This document shows positions 10,801-21,465 of a stretch of 64,000 nucleotides of DNA, one piece after another. Every line of letters begins with the position of its first letter. The first letter of the stretch is position 1. This DNA comes from Laburnicola sp. R22_1 (lineage: Eukaryota > Ascomycota > Dothideomycetes > Pleosporales > Didymosphaeriaceae): assembly GCA_014281115.1 (NCBI GenBank), contig JACONQ010000002.1:620001-684000 (forward strand), in the 5' to 3' direction. The notes beneath the pieces are model-generated. The model did not search any database. It was not told where the DNA came from and saw nothing but the letters and a program-made list of their open reading frames with translations. The position numbers and the translations under genes were made by a program.

Positions 10801-12903
10801 CGATATGTGATTCAAAACGCGTCCAATAGCAACTGCCATCAGTACGCGAGGCCGAGACGAATGTTGGAATTTATGTTCCTGCGTTATCGCTACAAGGGCA
10901 GCAATGACGTCTTTCCACATATCGTCGGAGACTTTTCGATCCCAATAAACCATCGAGTTGCGTGAAATCAAGCCCGTTGCATCACACAAGATGCATTTTG
11001 AGTCCTGCCAGCGATGCTTGTTTGCTTCAGGCACCTTCAGGCATTGGGACCCGGCGCAGGCAATCTTAGTAAATGCCAAGAGCCATTCAGATTGCTCTTG
11101 TTCAACGAACTGTACTTCATCGGGCGCATTGGTGTATTTAGCCCTAGGTCGGTTAGTATAGTTCAGTCAATTTCAAAAGGTAACTTACTGGACGATGGCG
11201 TAAAGATTTGATAGACTTAATTCCGGAGATTCAGAAGAGCTACCATTGAGTAGCATGATGAGATGATTGAGGATGTCACAGTTTTCGTCTCTTTCAAATT
11301 CTGGTAAAGTTCTGCGTCGTTTCGCGGGCCGGCCGTCATTGTCCATATTCATTTGCCGGAAGGTCTTCACAAGCGCGGTCGATTGTTCGGACAATACCTC
11401 GTCCGAGAAGCTTTGCGCTGCGTCTGAGCATAGAACGGCACGAAGCTCTTCAACGATGGCTGGCCAGTCGCCGGGAGGTGTCCACAAACATAACGAGAGC
11501 TACGTGGATCAGATGAGCGTTCCAGAATTGACGGTAGATACATACTTGTAAATCTTTATACAATGTGCTGAGTGCTGAGGCATTTTGACAAAACCTAGCC
11601 ATGGCTGGCATCATGGAGTCTGTGATGAGATTTTTCAAAAACGATTGGCGGCGACTGACATACTTATCCTGCTCACTCAAATCATGCAATACGCCTCGTA
11701 ACCGGTTGAGTAACGATGCCAAATGGATTTGATTGGTCTGAGAGAATGGCAATGCGAAACACACTCGGACGCAATCAATGAGACCAGATGTAAAAGATAG
11801 GGCAGCAGTTGTGGAACAAGAGAAATCATCGTCTGTGTATATCTTCGGAAAAGCTAGCGTGCTGAGCGACTGCATGTACAGATTTACGATGTCGTCGTTC
11901 AAAGCACCTCTTTCTGCGCCGGGGCTCCAGGTACCAAAATTGTACCACAGGCTCAGACATGTGCCCAATGCCCATGGGAGCAGCTGTTCGAACGTGGAGT
12001 AATTGGCGACTCTTTGCCCCGGGGCAAGACAGCATCTGATCAAGGTTTCAAGTAGGCGGAAACCTAGGTAAATTGCGCTTACGGGAGAGGTAAAGGTCCT
12101 CTGTGAGCCCTGGGGCAAAGCGACTAGGTGCTGACTATCCGGCCACACACTGCCTATACTGGTTGAACAAGGGAGCACGATCTCGAATGACACAGGGAGA
12201 GATTCGAGCGCCTCTTCAGTTGGCTCTATGGCAATAACAATACCTACAGATATAATTATTAGCGTTTCCCAAACGTGGCAAGGGTAAACCTACTCTCGAC
12301 GCAGGACTTGTAGAGCTGCAAGATAGATTTCGCTTGACGCAATCGGCTAGCAGGCCGAGCAAATGATCCGAGACATGTGCGCAGCAAGTCTAGAATAGCT
12401 CCATGGACATTGAGAAGGTCTTTCTGTGCCAGCATACCCAGTAGCTTAGAGAACAGCCATATGATGACTGGTGGCCGGGAAGTGCCGTCGTCACCTTCAG
12501 CATGTGTCGGTGCAAACAACAGATAAGGTTTCTGTTGAAATATGATGTCGAGTGCAGCGACGCATCGAGTACCTTGCTCCTCCAGGTGATTCGAAGCGAA
12601 TGGATCTTCCCTAAAAAGGGGATCTATTCCACCCTCGGCGATAGCGAGAATGAAAGCGATGCATACTGGATCTGGGTCCTCCAAAACTGGATTGGATAAA
12701 AACTCCCTGACAAGCTCAATGAATGGCTGTTTGTTGACGGTGTACTGCTGTGCTCGGACGTTCGCCGCGTCTTGAACGATCTGAGCGGCGATAGTGGATG
12801 GCGGTGGGAGACCGTTGGCATGCCCGGTTGAGGACCAGCCGTTCATAATGGGCTGAGGCGCTTGCCGCTGCGTCGAACCCCCGCCTCTGCGGGCCATGAG
12901 CAA
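4888..12903 (-). CDS. MEC1: ATR/Mec1 family checkpoint kinase (UvsB)
   Basis: PI3K-like protein kinase that senses RPA-coated single-stranded DNA and starts the DNA-damage and replication checkpoint in the nucleus (family knowledge). Nine exons: 12903-12294, 12243-11546, 11499-11189, 11143-9967, 9922-9638, 9588-8356, 8306-7775, 7725-7239 and 7192-4888. The eight introns are 44-50 nt with GTANGT/GTTAGT/GTAAGC donors, and all phases agree, giving about 2,545 aa, normal for the family. A second ATG at 12897 is equally possible. The helical-repeat N-terminus and FAT region precede the kinase domain, with conserved DLRKDQRLMEFN, the catalytic loop GLGDRHGEN (5351-5379) and HVDFN of the activation segment. 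The chain ends in a FATC motif, MYIGWCAFF. It is divergent from COX16. Nothing appears truncated. Confidence 0.95.
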
Positions 12904-13359
12904 AAATTTACTGCGTGCTCATCGCCGGAATGGGAAAAGAGAGAAGAGATGTTCTAAAATCAGAAGAAGCAAGGCCGGAGGGGTTGCGGATGGAAAGAAC
13001 ACTTGCGAAGCTTGCAGCCCAATAGTGGGGGGTGTTCACTGTTCGTCTAGACAACAGCAACTACTAGAGGCCCGGGAACTTGGTCTGACTCGGGGTTGAG
13101 AGCGGAGAAGAGGCGACAGCGTTTGGTGTTGTGCTGCCGGGTGATAGTGCTCAAGCGCAGATCGGGCACGCGCCTCAGAACAAAACTGAACGCGAGATCA
13201 CATGATAGTTGCCAAGGCCACTCCAAAGGTCCTCCGCGTCTCCGATCATGCCATACCGTTAATCGTTCACCTTGCTCAATCATCTCAATTTTCACTACCA
13301 CGCCCACCCTAGAGTTCCGCGAATCTTTCCACTCACCAAGCGCTCCTCCACCTACCACC
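12904..13359. other. Divergent promoter region MEC1/COX16
   Basis: 456 bp between the start of the ATR kinase gene (minus) and COX16 (plus). I see no additional gene and no clear TATA box. Confidence 0.5.
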
Positions 13360-13849
13360 ATGGGCGGTCCCTTCGCCACCAAGTCCTTCTCCGCAACCCT
13401 CCCCAACACCCTCGCCGCCAAATACCGCAAAGGCCTCACCAAGCACCCGTTCCTTCTCTTCGGCCTGCCTTTCCTCACGACCATCGTCGGGGGCTCCTTT
13501 ATGCTGACGCCCGCCACCGCCCTCCGCTACGAGCGCTACGACCGCAAGAACCAGCAGATAACGCAGGAGCAGGCCATGGGGCTGGGGCAGAATAGAAGGA
13601 AGGTGAATATGAAGGACGAGTATTATGTGAGTTTATCCCTGTATCTAGGATTGGAGTGGGTGGATAGGCAGGTACATGGCTCGGTAGTATGAGATGTGTG
13701 GGACGGGATGTTCCAGAGCGCGAGAACGCTTGGATTTGGGAGATGGATTGCTAACGACTCTACAGAGATTACAAGCAAAGGATCTGGAAAACTGGGAGCA
13801 GCGGCGCGTGAAACGACTACCGGGCGAGATTGACGGCGTGTTGGAATGA
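13360..13849 (+). CDS. COX16: Cytochrome c oxidase assembly protein Cox16
   Basis: Small inner-mitochondrial-membrane protein needed for cytochrome c oxidase assembly (family knowledge). Two exons, 13360-13626 and 13766-13849, with a 139-nt intron (GTGAGT donor, CTAAC branch, TACAG acceptor); 116 aa. The ATG at 13360 sits in an ACC-ATGG context, and the longer upstream frame lacks protein character. Visible features are the single membrane segment around HPFLLFGLPFLTTIVGGSF, the conserved ALRYERYDRKNQQ block, and the acidic tail beginning LQAKDLENWEQRRVKRLPG. It converges with ERG13, whose gene ends 579 nt away. Confidence 0.93.
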
Positions 13850-14428
13850 TCAAAATAGTACAGTCACGAGCATTGGGTATGGCGTTATGGGTTACTTGGG
13901 CATGCATTGAGCGTAAAGCATTATCTGGAGTGCGAGCTGAACTTGAGTGTGCAAAGGATTTAGGTCTACGATGCCTTAAGAGGGGACCGTGTGGTGCGAA
14001 TATCGCAATTTCGCCATGCAAAGGCAGACTGTACACCGTATCTGCGGCTGGACAGGATTCGGTATTCTACCAGCTTTCTTCCTGATACTGGACTGAGTCA
14101 CCTCGGACAATATGTATTGACGAAGGTGCACTCACGCATCGTCACAATGAATCATTGCTTGCAAAGCCCGTAGGCATCTACAAAATGTAGCCTGATGATA
14201 CACCAAATCCCGTATCCCAACACCCATTATTATGTCATCCTGATCCACCCAATCCCATGGGTTACATCATCTAAGCATTACCGGGCCTCCACGCTGTTCT
14301 TTGCGCGAAGAGCTCTTTAAGCCCCAAAGGGTATAAGGATTTTGCAGCTCATGAGACAAAACTTGGATCGTAAAATGGACTCCTGCAAATGCTCAAATGC
14401 AGAGAACCAAAGAATTGAAAATGCAAAT
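13850..14428. other. Intergenic region between convergent COX16 and ERG13
   Basis: Shared 3' flank. Short frames are present, but none has codon character or a recognisable motif. Confidence 0.5.
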
Positions 14429-15996
14429 TTACTGCTTGATCTCGTATGTTCGGCGGAACATGCTGTCAATGCCAGTAAGATAGTAGGTGCCCGGGAAGAG
14501 ATTGTCGGTGCTGCCCTCCGGCTTGTAGTCCTTCTTCAAATGAGCACGCTCGCGGAGGTTGCACATCTGCGTTGAGGTTAGCCATATGTGCAGCTAAAGT
14601 TAGCCTTGAGGAATTCCAGGTACTCACCTCATCGTAAACCTCAGGCGCAACAGTGCGACGGGCTGCCAGGCGCTCCTTTACGTCGAGTTGCTTCTGCATG
14701 TCGGTAATGCTACCCTTGATCTTGAAGGAGAACATGGAGGAAGCGAGACCGCTGCCATAGCTGAACATGCCAACTCGCTTCCCAGTAGAGTTCTCGCCAT
14801 CAAGGTTGGAGAGGAGACTGCACAAGCTGCCGTAGACACTGCCACAGTACATGTTTCCGCACATGGTAGGAATCTCAATGCCAGGCTGCACGCGAGTACT
14901 GAATCGCTTCTTGGACAGGCCCATGAAGGTCTTCTCAACTGCCTTATCGGTGACGGAGGTGGCATAGTCGAGGTTCCGGAGTTCAGCAGGCACATCGGCA
15001 AACAGCGGGTTCGATGGATTCTCCAAGAAGTCGTTGTAGAGGAGGCGCGCGTACGACTTGGCCACGAGCTTGCAGGTCGGTGCATGGAAGCACATGTAGT
15101 CGAAACGGTCCACAGGCGTTTCCTGTTCCTGGGAGTGGCCGTTGACGCCATTGGCGCCGTTCGCCTGGCTCTTCAGTGTCTGCTCGCGGGCATTGTACGC
15201 CTTGTAGCAGGCGTCAACGGCCTCTGTGTAACATCGGATGGAGAAATGGCCGTCCACAACAGGATATTCACTCGTCAAGTCGGGCTTGTAGAAATCGTAG
15301 GCATGGGTAATGTAGCTGCCGCGTTGACCTGGCTCCATGACGAGGGGGGCGTCAGGACCGATCAGCATAGCCACACAGCCTGCTCCACCGGTAGGACGCG
15401 CGTTGCCCTTCTTGTACAAGGCAATGTCGCCAGCTACAACGACCGCGTCACGCCCGTCCCATCCTGAAGATTCTACCCAGTTGACGCTGTTGAACAGAGC
15501 ATTCGTGCCGCCGTAGCAGGCATTGACGGTGTCCACGCCCTCGACGTTGAAGTTGCCGGACTTCTCGAACAGTTGCATGAGGACAGACTTGACTGATTTG
15601 GACTTGTCGAGCATCGTCTCGGTGCCGACCTCGAGGCGGCCGATAGACTTGGGGTCAATGTTGTACTTTTTGAACAGCGAGGAGACAGTGGTCAGGGCGA
15701 GCGAGTATATGTCTGTGGGGAGATGCAGTTAGCTCGGGGGCCCACGCAGAAGAAGTATACAGGGGCGTACCCTCGCGGTCGTCGCAGAAGGACATTTTGG
15801 TCTGGCCGAGGCCGATTGTGTATTTTCCAGTGGAGACGCCATCGAACGTCTCGAGCTCAGACTGGTCGACGCACTGCACAGCGTGTTAGACGGGTTGCTG
15901 TGGGTACAGCTGGCGGGGGTTCTGGTGGTGACTTGCCTGGCTGGGGAAGTAGAGCTCAATGGCCTTGATGCCGATGTTAGCAGGGCGGGAAGCCAT
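14429..15996 (-). CDS. ERG13: Hydroxymethylglutaryl-CoA synthase
   Basis: Condenses acetyl-CoA with acetoacetyl-CoA to HMG-CoA, the entry step of the mevalonate/ergosterol pathway, in the cytosol. Four exons: 15996-15937, 15873-15771, 15712-14628 and 14566-14429; 461 aa, full length for the family. The N-terminus [20 protein letters not shown] continues directly into [19 protein letters not shown]. The catalytic cysteine is in [13 protein letters not shown] (about residue 120). The C-terminus [20 protein letters not shown] is the usual end. Intron 1 (15936-15874) starts with GC (GCAAGT), not GT, but the frame and the conserved SQ|CVDQ junction leave no better GT donor. Introns 2 and 3 are canonical (58 and 61 nt). 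Confidence 0.96.
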
Positions 15997-17876
15997 GGTT
16001 GTGTGGAGGCTAAGGAGAGAGCACGGGGGCAAGCGCAGAGAAAATGTGAAAGTAGGGGACGTGTGCTGGCGGGGTACACCGCTGGTTAAGTAGCAATAAG
16101 ACGAGGTCGCGACAAAGCAAATTGCGGTCTGCTAGAAGGTGGTAGCGGCAATCTGTATGTGGCAATTGGCGAGTCTACCTGCTGCTCTAGGCTCGACAGG
16201 GTGACGTTAACTGCTTCCGTGCGTGGTTTGGACTTGTCAACAGACGCGAGCCTGGGGCAAAGTCGCGGGTGCAGGTGCTTTGGCGGCGGGGCACACGACG
16301 GTTGCGACGTCTTACTATTGTTCCGCTCGTCTCCCAACGCTCGCTTTTGTGTGTCTATCACCAGTTGACTGTTTGTATCGGCCGTGTCGTCTTGCACCTT
16401 TCACCGCTCTCGGACCGTGGCGCCGCTTTCCTGTCGCAAAAAAGTTTATCGCCCGCCAGCAAACCAGCGCCTATCAGCGTTCACAGTGTCTACTTGGCTG
16501 CTGCAGGAGCGCCCGAGGCGGAATGCTGTGCCCCTCTCGGACTAGCGCCAGGAACAAGCACCTGCCTGGCAGTGGTGAGCCCGGCCACAGCCTCTGGGAA
16601 ACACGTGTGATTATTCATGGGCATCCAGTACGCTCGCTCGACCATGTATATCTTGCGGGCATCTTGCGAAGCGGAAAAAGTGGCAAATAGGTACGCCCGC
16701 GAGGAAACAGGCTCAGCTTGTCCGTGGGCAGACGCCGCAGACCAAATAGGGTAGGTTGCCCCTCAACACCATTGCTGGCCTGCCCACGGCATTGCCTACT
16801 CGTCATCGGCCTTGGCCACCGTCTTCCTTCCGCAGCGTGTTGAAAGTGACACAGGCACATGCTACTTAACGCTCTCGAAACAGTCGCTGCACTGCATGTT
16901 CGGTCATTTGAAACCCCACCATACTACCGGCCCCCTTTCCGGCACATAATACATTGATCCCCTCCGACATCCGAGGAAGAGTGACAAACTCGCTCGAGCT
17001 ATAGCATCCAAAACCCTTCGATATCCATCGAGGGTAGTTTCTTCCCAGCGCCGTCCTATTTGCGGCCTTTTGCCAGGGCCACATGTATATCTATATATCC
17101 ACGCTTCCAGAAGGCATACTTGTGTGCGACGGTTCACGCCATACTCGCACTGCACCCCTTTCTCGCACGACGATGCCGCCGTGGCCGGGGTGGAGTTTCC
17201 CATGGCACTGACACTTGGCAGCCGTGAACAGCGGTTCTCGTGCATGGTGGATTAGTGTACAGTGTACACTGTGCACTGTGCACTAGCCTGCAAACGGGGG
17301 CGGGAAAAGCTGGCAGGCCAGGGAGGGCAGAAGTTGGCCTCGATAGTGAACTCGGTCCTGAACGGGGGGAGGGCGATCTGCCGTGTGGTAGATGGGTAAA
17401 TGCATCCAAGGCGCGCTTCCAATGGTGGCGGGCAACGCAGAAGAATAAGCGGAGCCTCGTCGACAGCACGCTGCAACCTTTGTGCGGGCACAAGCAGCAA
17501 GTGGTGAGCGCATGGCGTAGGGAATGGGAGCACTTGGCGGCAGAAGGGCCTTCTCGGCGAGGCTGCCGAGCGCATTCGCGCTGAAACCAAGTCCCTTGCC
17601 TAGCGCCCACTTCGCTGCGACGAGACGACGGGCCAATGCCTCCCCTCGCCGGCTCGCTGCTGTCTCTTGCACACCCACCAACCAACACCGACACCCCGAC
17701 GAGCCTGCTGCTGCCCACGACTGCACCCATCCCATCGCCCGCGCGCCGAGGGACAGCGTCGACCGCGCATCGCCTCGCATTGCACCATCCGCTGCACCAC
17801 ACGGCCCGTGACGCTCGCTGGCGGCTTGCTCGGGCTCCACCAGCCCGTCCGCTGAGCGCTGCTGCGCGACGACGCC
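15997..17876. other. Long divergent intergenic region
   Basis: 1.9 kb upstream of ERG13 (minus) and of the membrane-protein gene (plus). Several long frames on both strands at 17.1-17.9 kb reflect high GC content and show no family likeness. It holds the 33-bp imperfect palindrome at 17253-17285. Probably regulatory. Confidence 0.45.
17253..17285. repeat. 33-bp imperfect palindrome
   Basis: The sequence from TAGTGTACAGTG to GTGCACTA matches its own reverse complement except for C/T (G/A) transition positions and the centre base. In RNA those positions become G-U pairs. It is built of ACTGTGC/AGTGTAC-like units. Confidence 0.7.
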
Positions 17877-20135
17877 ATGCATCGCCGCAACAGCAAAGAG
17901 GGCCAGTCGCCGCCCCCACCCCCGAATCCCGATGTCTTTGACGACGAGTACGCGCTGGATCCGGACGAAGATGACTTCATGCCCTCCGTGTCAGATGGCT
18001 TCCGCCCCGCGAACACCAACGAGCATCGCCACGACGGCCACGACGGCCACGAATCACCGCGGCCGCACATGCCGCCGCCCAAGCCAGCAGAAGGCTCAGA
18101 CCTCCGTCGCATGGCAACACGCAACAGCACAGCGAAGGGGCCGCTGGGGTCGGATGCCCCGTCGCAGGATGCCCACCGTGGCACGCGTCAACGAGGGAGT
18201 TCGCAGGCGATGCCCTTGGAGCACCGCGCTTCCGTCAGTTCGACCGCCTCATTCGCAACCATGGCCAACTCGGACAGCCCATTTGGCACCGGTCCGAGCC
18301 ATCCGTACGCCATGTATCCACAGAACACGGTGGCACGCAGCCCGAGCATGACGACCACGTCCACCCAGGCGCTGTCTCAGCGACCTCTGTCACTGCACCA
18401 TGCAACAGGACCCAGCCACCCGTACGCCATGTATCCGCAGAACGTAGTGGAAGATGAACCACCAGTCCCGACAGTGCAAACCGCCATTCCTGTTGGCTTT
18501 CCCGGCATCAGTACCGCCTTTCACAGGCAAATAGGCCCAGACGGAGAAGAGCAGGATATTGTAGGGCCGTTCGGCCACACGGAGCAATTGCCGCCCTACT
18601 CGAGGTATCCGGAGGAAGGGCCCACCAAGGCGTCCATGGCAGCGGAAGCGAGCGCTACGTCTCTCGAGCCAGTTCCTAACCCGGTGGCGGGCTCCAACGA
18701 CGCGCTGTTGACCGATGCAACACCCCCAACACCTGTCTCGCCCGTCTCGCCCTTGGCGCCTGTCATACCTGCCCGCCTTCCGCAACGTCGCCCAGAAACA
18801 CAAACGGGAGATGTAGCACTACCGCGACCCGCGACCACGTCCGAGGCCGCCTCTCTACTGACTTCGGATGATGGTGTCAATGAAAAGGCAGAGCCCGAAG
18901 CAAGTATGAAGAAGGCCGGTTGGCGCTCTAAACGAATATGCGGTAGAGTACCTCTCACCACTTTTGCCCTGATCTTGCTTGTACTGTTGGTGATATTTGC
19001 CATCGTCCTCGGCGCTGCCATAGGGGTCAAAAGCAAGGGAAAATTTAGAGAGAAAGAGGATAAAGAAAAAGAAGAAGAACCGTAAGTGAATTTGCGCGCC
19101 ACCTCGTTCTAAGCTAAGTTTTGTAGGTCTGCTCAATTCCCCGGAGCCAACACCCTCTTTGGCGCCACCCCAATCACAACGCCAACGTCACTTCCTTCGT
19201 TACCTACTGGAGGTTTCTCCCTTCCGTTGGGTTATGCTCAGGAAAGCAGCCCTGGTTGCCTCCTTCAGGGCAATCAGTACGCAGCCTGGTCCTGCAAGAT
19301 GTCCTTTGCTCCCCTGCAGATCATTATACACTCTTCCAGCGATCGACATAGGGCTTCGTTGGAGTCTTGGGTCGCCCCAGATAGGAGCATACAATACGGA
19401 CTCCAGGCTCCTGTAGTTTCCACCTCGCCGTTACAGCTCGTTGCCGATCTCGATTTAAGAGGGTACGGACCAGCTTGGCATTTCCAATCGCATTATGATA
19501 AGATTGTTGTCCTGCAACCCGACGAATTCATTGCTGGCGATTCTCTCCGCAAACGGTTTGAAGGTCATGGCAAGCCCTCCTTCCGTCATCGCTTCCAAGT
19601 CCAACCAGGCGACAACCCGTGGTACTGCGTTTGGAACTCGACGTATATTGAAGGCTACATCTATGTCAAGGATAATTCCACCGCTGCCACTATGACGAGT
19701 TATCCCACTCCTAACCCTTCAGAAACTGTCGACGGATTACAACCTCTAGAAACCTCTGTGTCCGTGTCAGCGGCTGCGGAAGTCACTCCTCCGCCCAAGG
19801 CAAGAGATGTCCAGCCGCCTGATGACCCTGACAGCTTCCGATTTCCGTTCCCTTATCCCCGCATCGTCAAGATCGAGGAACGACGTCTTCCTGGAGCTCC
19901 CCAGCCTTATTGCCAAAAGATGCAATTGCTCGATAACGGACTGATGGCCCCAGCATCTGACAGCAGTGGCGGAAGTGTTATAGTCTATCTCCAAGAGTCT
20001 AACCCGAGCATTGCAGACTTTCTTGCTCCGCAATCACCATCAGATACATCGTCGAATGAAACGAAGAAGCGTCAAGCAATGGAGAAGAGAACCGATCCGT
20101 CCAACGCTTGCCATTGCCAATGGATGTTCCAGTAA
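17877..20135 (+). CDS. Single-pass membrane protein with large extracellular domain
   Basis: Two exons, 17877-19081 and 19127-20135, with a 45-nt intron (GTAAGT, CTAAG branch, GTAG); 737 aa. Residues 1 to about 355 are disordered, Pro/Ser-rich and acidic at the start, with no signal peptide. A duplicated TGPSHPYAMYPQN motif occurs twice about 40 residues apart. One membrane helix follows (PLTTFALILLVLLVIFAIVL, about residues 357-382), then a KEKE-rich charged stretch. A roughly 330-residue C-terminal domain carries conserved-looking cysteines (CLLQGNQYAAWSCKMSF; YCQKMQLLDNG; CHCQWMF). This build resembles fungal membrane proteins carrying a domain of unknown function (DUF7820 type), but I cannot confirm the family. 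Topology (tail outside) is inferred. Confidence 0.75.
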
Positions 20136-21465
20136 CGGTTTCGAAGTCTTTCAGCGTGGAGCGGCGCAATTTTTGATCTAGCATTTTTGGGGCAACCGGT
20201 GATCAACGATACCATGGGATTTGGCTTAAAGATCACTTTTTTTTTCACGAAACGGCAAAACGCGGCGTTTTGGGAGTTTTTCTCGGTGTTTTTCTCTATC
20301 TGTCCGGCATTTACATGGACCATGTCCTCGATTTGGAGGCGAGCTCTTTTTTTCCGAGCTTTTTTTTTTCGTCGCGCTTCGCATATCATCAGCGCCTTTG
20401 GCGTTTTATTTTTTATTTTTTATTTTTTTTGCTATCTCTCTCCATGCAATGTTTGGGCGCGTGGTTGCTTTGGAGTCAGCATTTGGGTTTGTTGCCATGT
20501 ATAGGCGGAGAGATTTATTGTTGGTGTTTGTGGGATCGCTAGTGGGTTGGGAGGCTATGTTGGTAGGACCTCGGCGGGATGAAGCATGTGCTAAGAGGAA
20601 GTAAGGAAGTATAGTATGCTAAGACGCAATCTATAGTTGTTTTTTGACTACACTACCATGAGTCTGATCTGATTGTCGGGGATTGGATTGTGATGTCTAG
20701 TCAAGTGGTTGGGGGTAGAAGCTGGTGAAGGGAAATAAAGACGCTGTGTTGGACACGCACGGCGGCTGTAATCTATCTGTAAAGAAAGGTCTTGAAAGGA
20801 TACGCCTCTGTTCTCGGGGAGGGAAATATATGTAATTGTGGGGCTTATGCACGCTGCTATGGCGTTGTTGCCGCATGTGTCCCCGGAGGGTGGTGCATGG
20901 AGGATACAGAGTCGAGAGTTAAGGGGTAGATAGATAGATAGATAGATAGCAGAGATGATATCAGATCGTGGAGGACTTGACTTGGGGTTACGGCCACTGA
21001 CTGTGTTACGAAGGAAGGGGTTCGAGGAGAGGGATAGTGGGGAGGGGATATGCTAAGTAAGGGATGTGGAACAACGTTCTTTGAAAACGGTGGATTCGTT
21101 AGAGATCGATACGGATGTGCTTATTGGTGGTTTTTGACGATTTGGGGATACGGGTGTTCACTTTTGAAGAGGCTATGGACTTGGTAGCTGGGTACCTATG
21201 GGAATCTGGGGATAAGGCATTCTGCACTGGACTAGTGAGATGCACAGCATCATCAGCCGCCATGTACACGTCCACGAAATAAAGAACCAAGCTCAAACGG
21301 TATCCAAATAACAAATGCCTTATACAGAGACTGCTGTTTAACCTACTGCTAGGCGTATCTAGGGTGCCAAGTCTCAACATAAAAATCCCATTGTGAAGTC
21401 CTCATCCCACTTTCTGTGCCATGCATCGTTAAGATCAAACACGGCTACCCTCGCATGACATGTCC
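20136..21465. other. Intergenic region, T-rich then simple repeats
   Basis: 1.3 kb between convergent genes. It contains T-rich tracts at about 20235-20430 with runs of 8-9 T, and a (TAGA)n microsatellite at 20927-20949. No gene is supported. Confidence 0.5.
20927..20949. repeat. (TAGA)n microsatellite
   Basis: Nearly six tandem copies of TAGA. Confidence 0.9.

Noticed and set aside
17134..17919. 261-codon minus-strand frame and overlapping plus-strand frames
   Set aside because: GC-rich chance frames that contradict each other, with no domain. They overlap the start of the membrane-protein gene.
21010..21030. GGTTCGAGG as a tRNA B box
   Set aside because: No A box, no cloverleaf and no terminator at the right distance.
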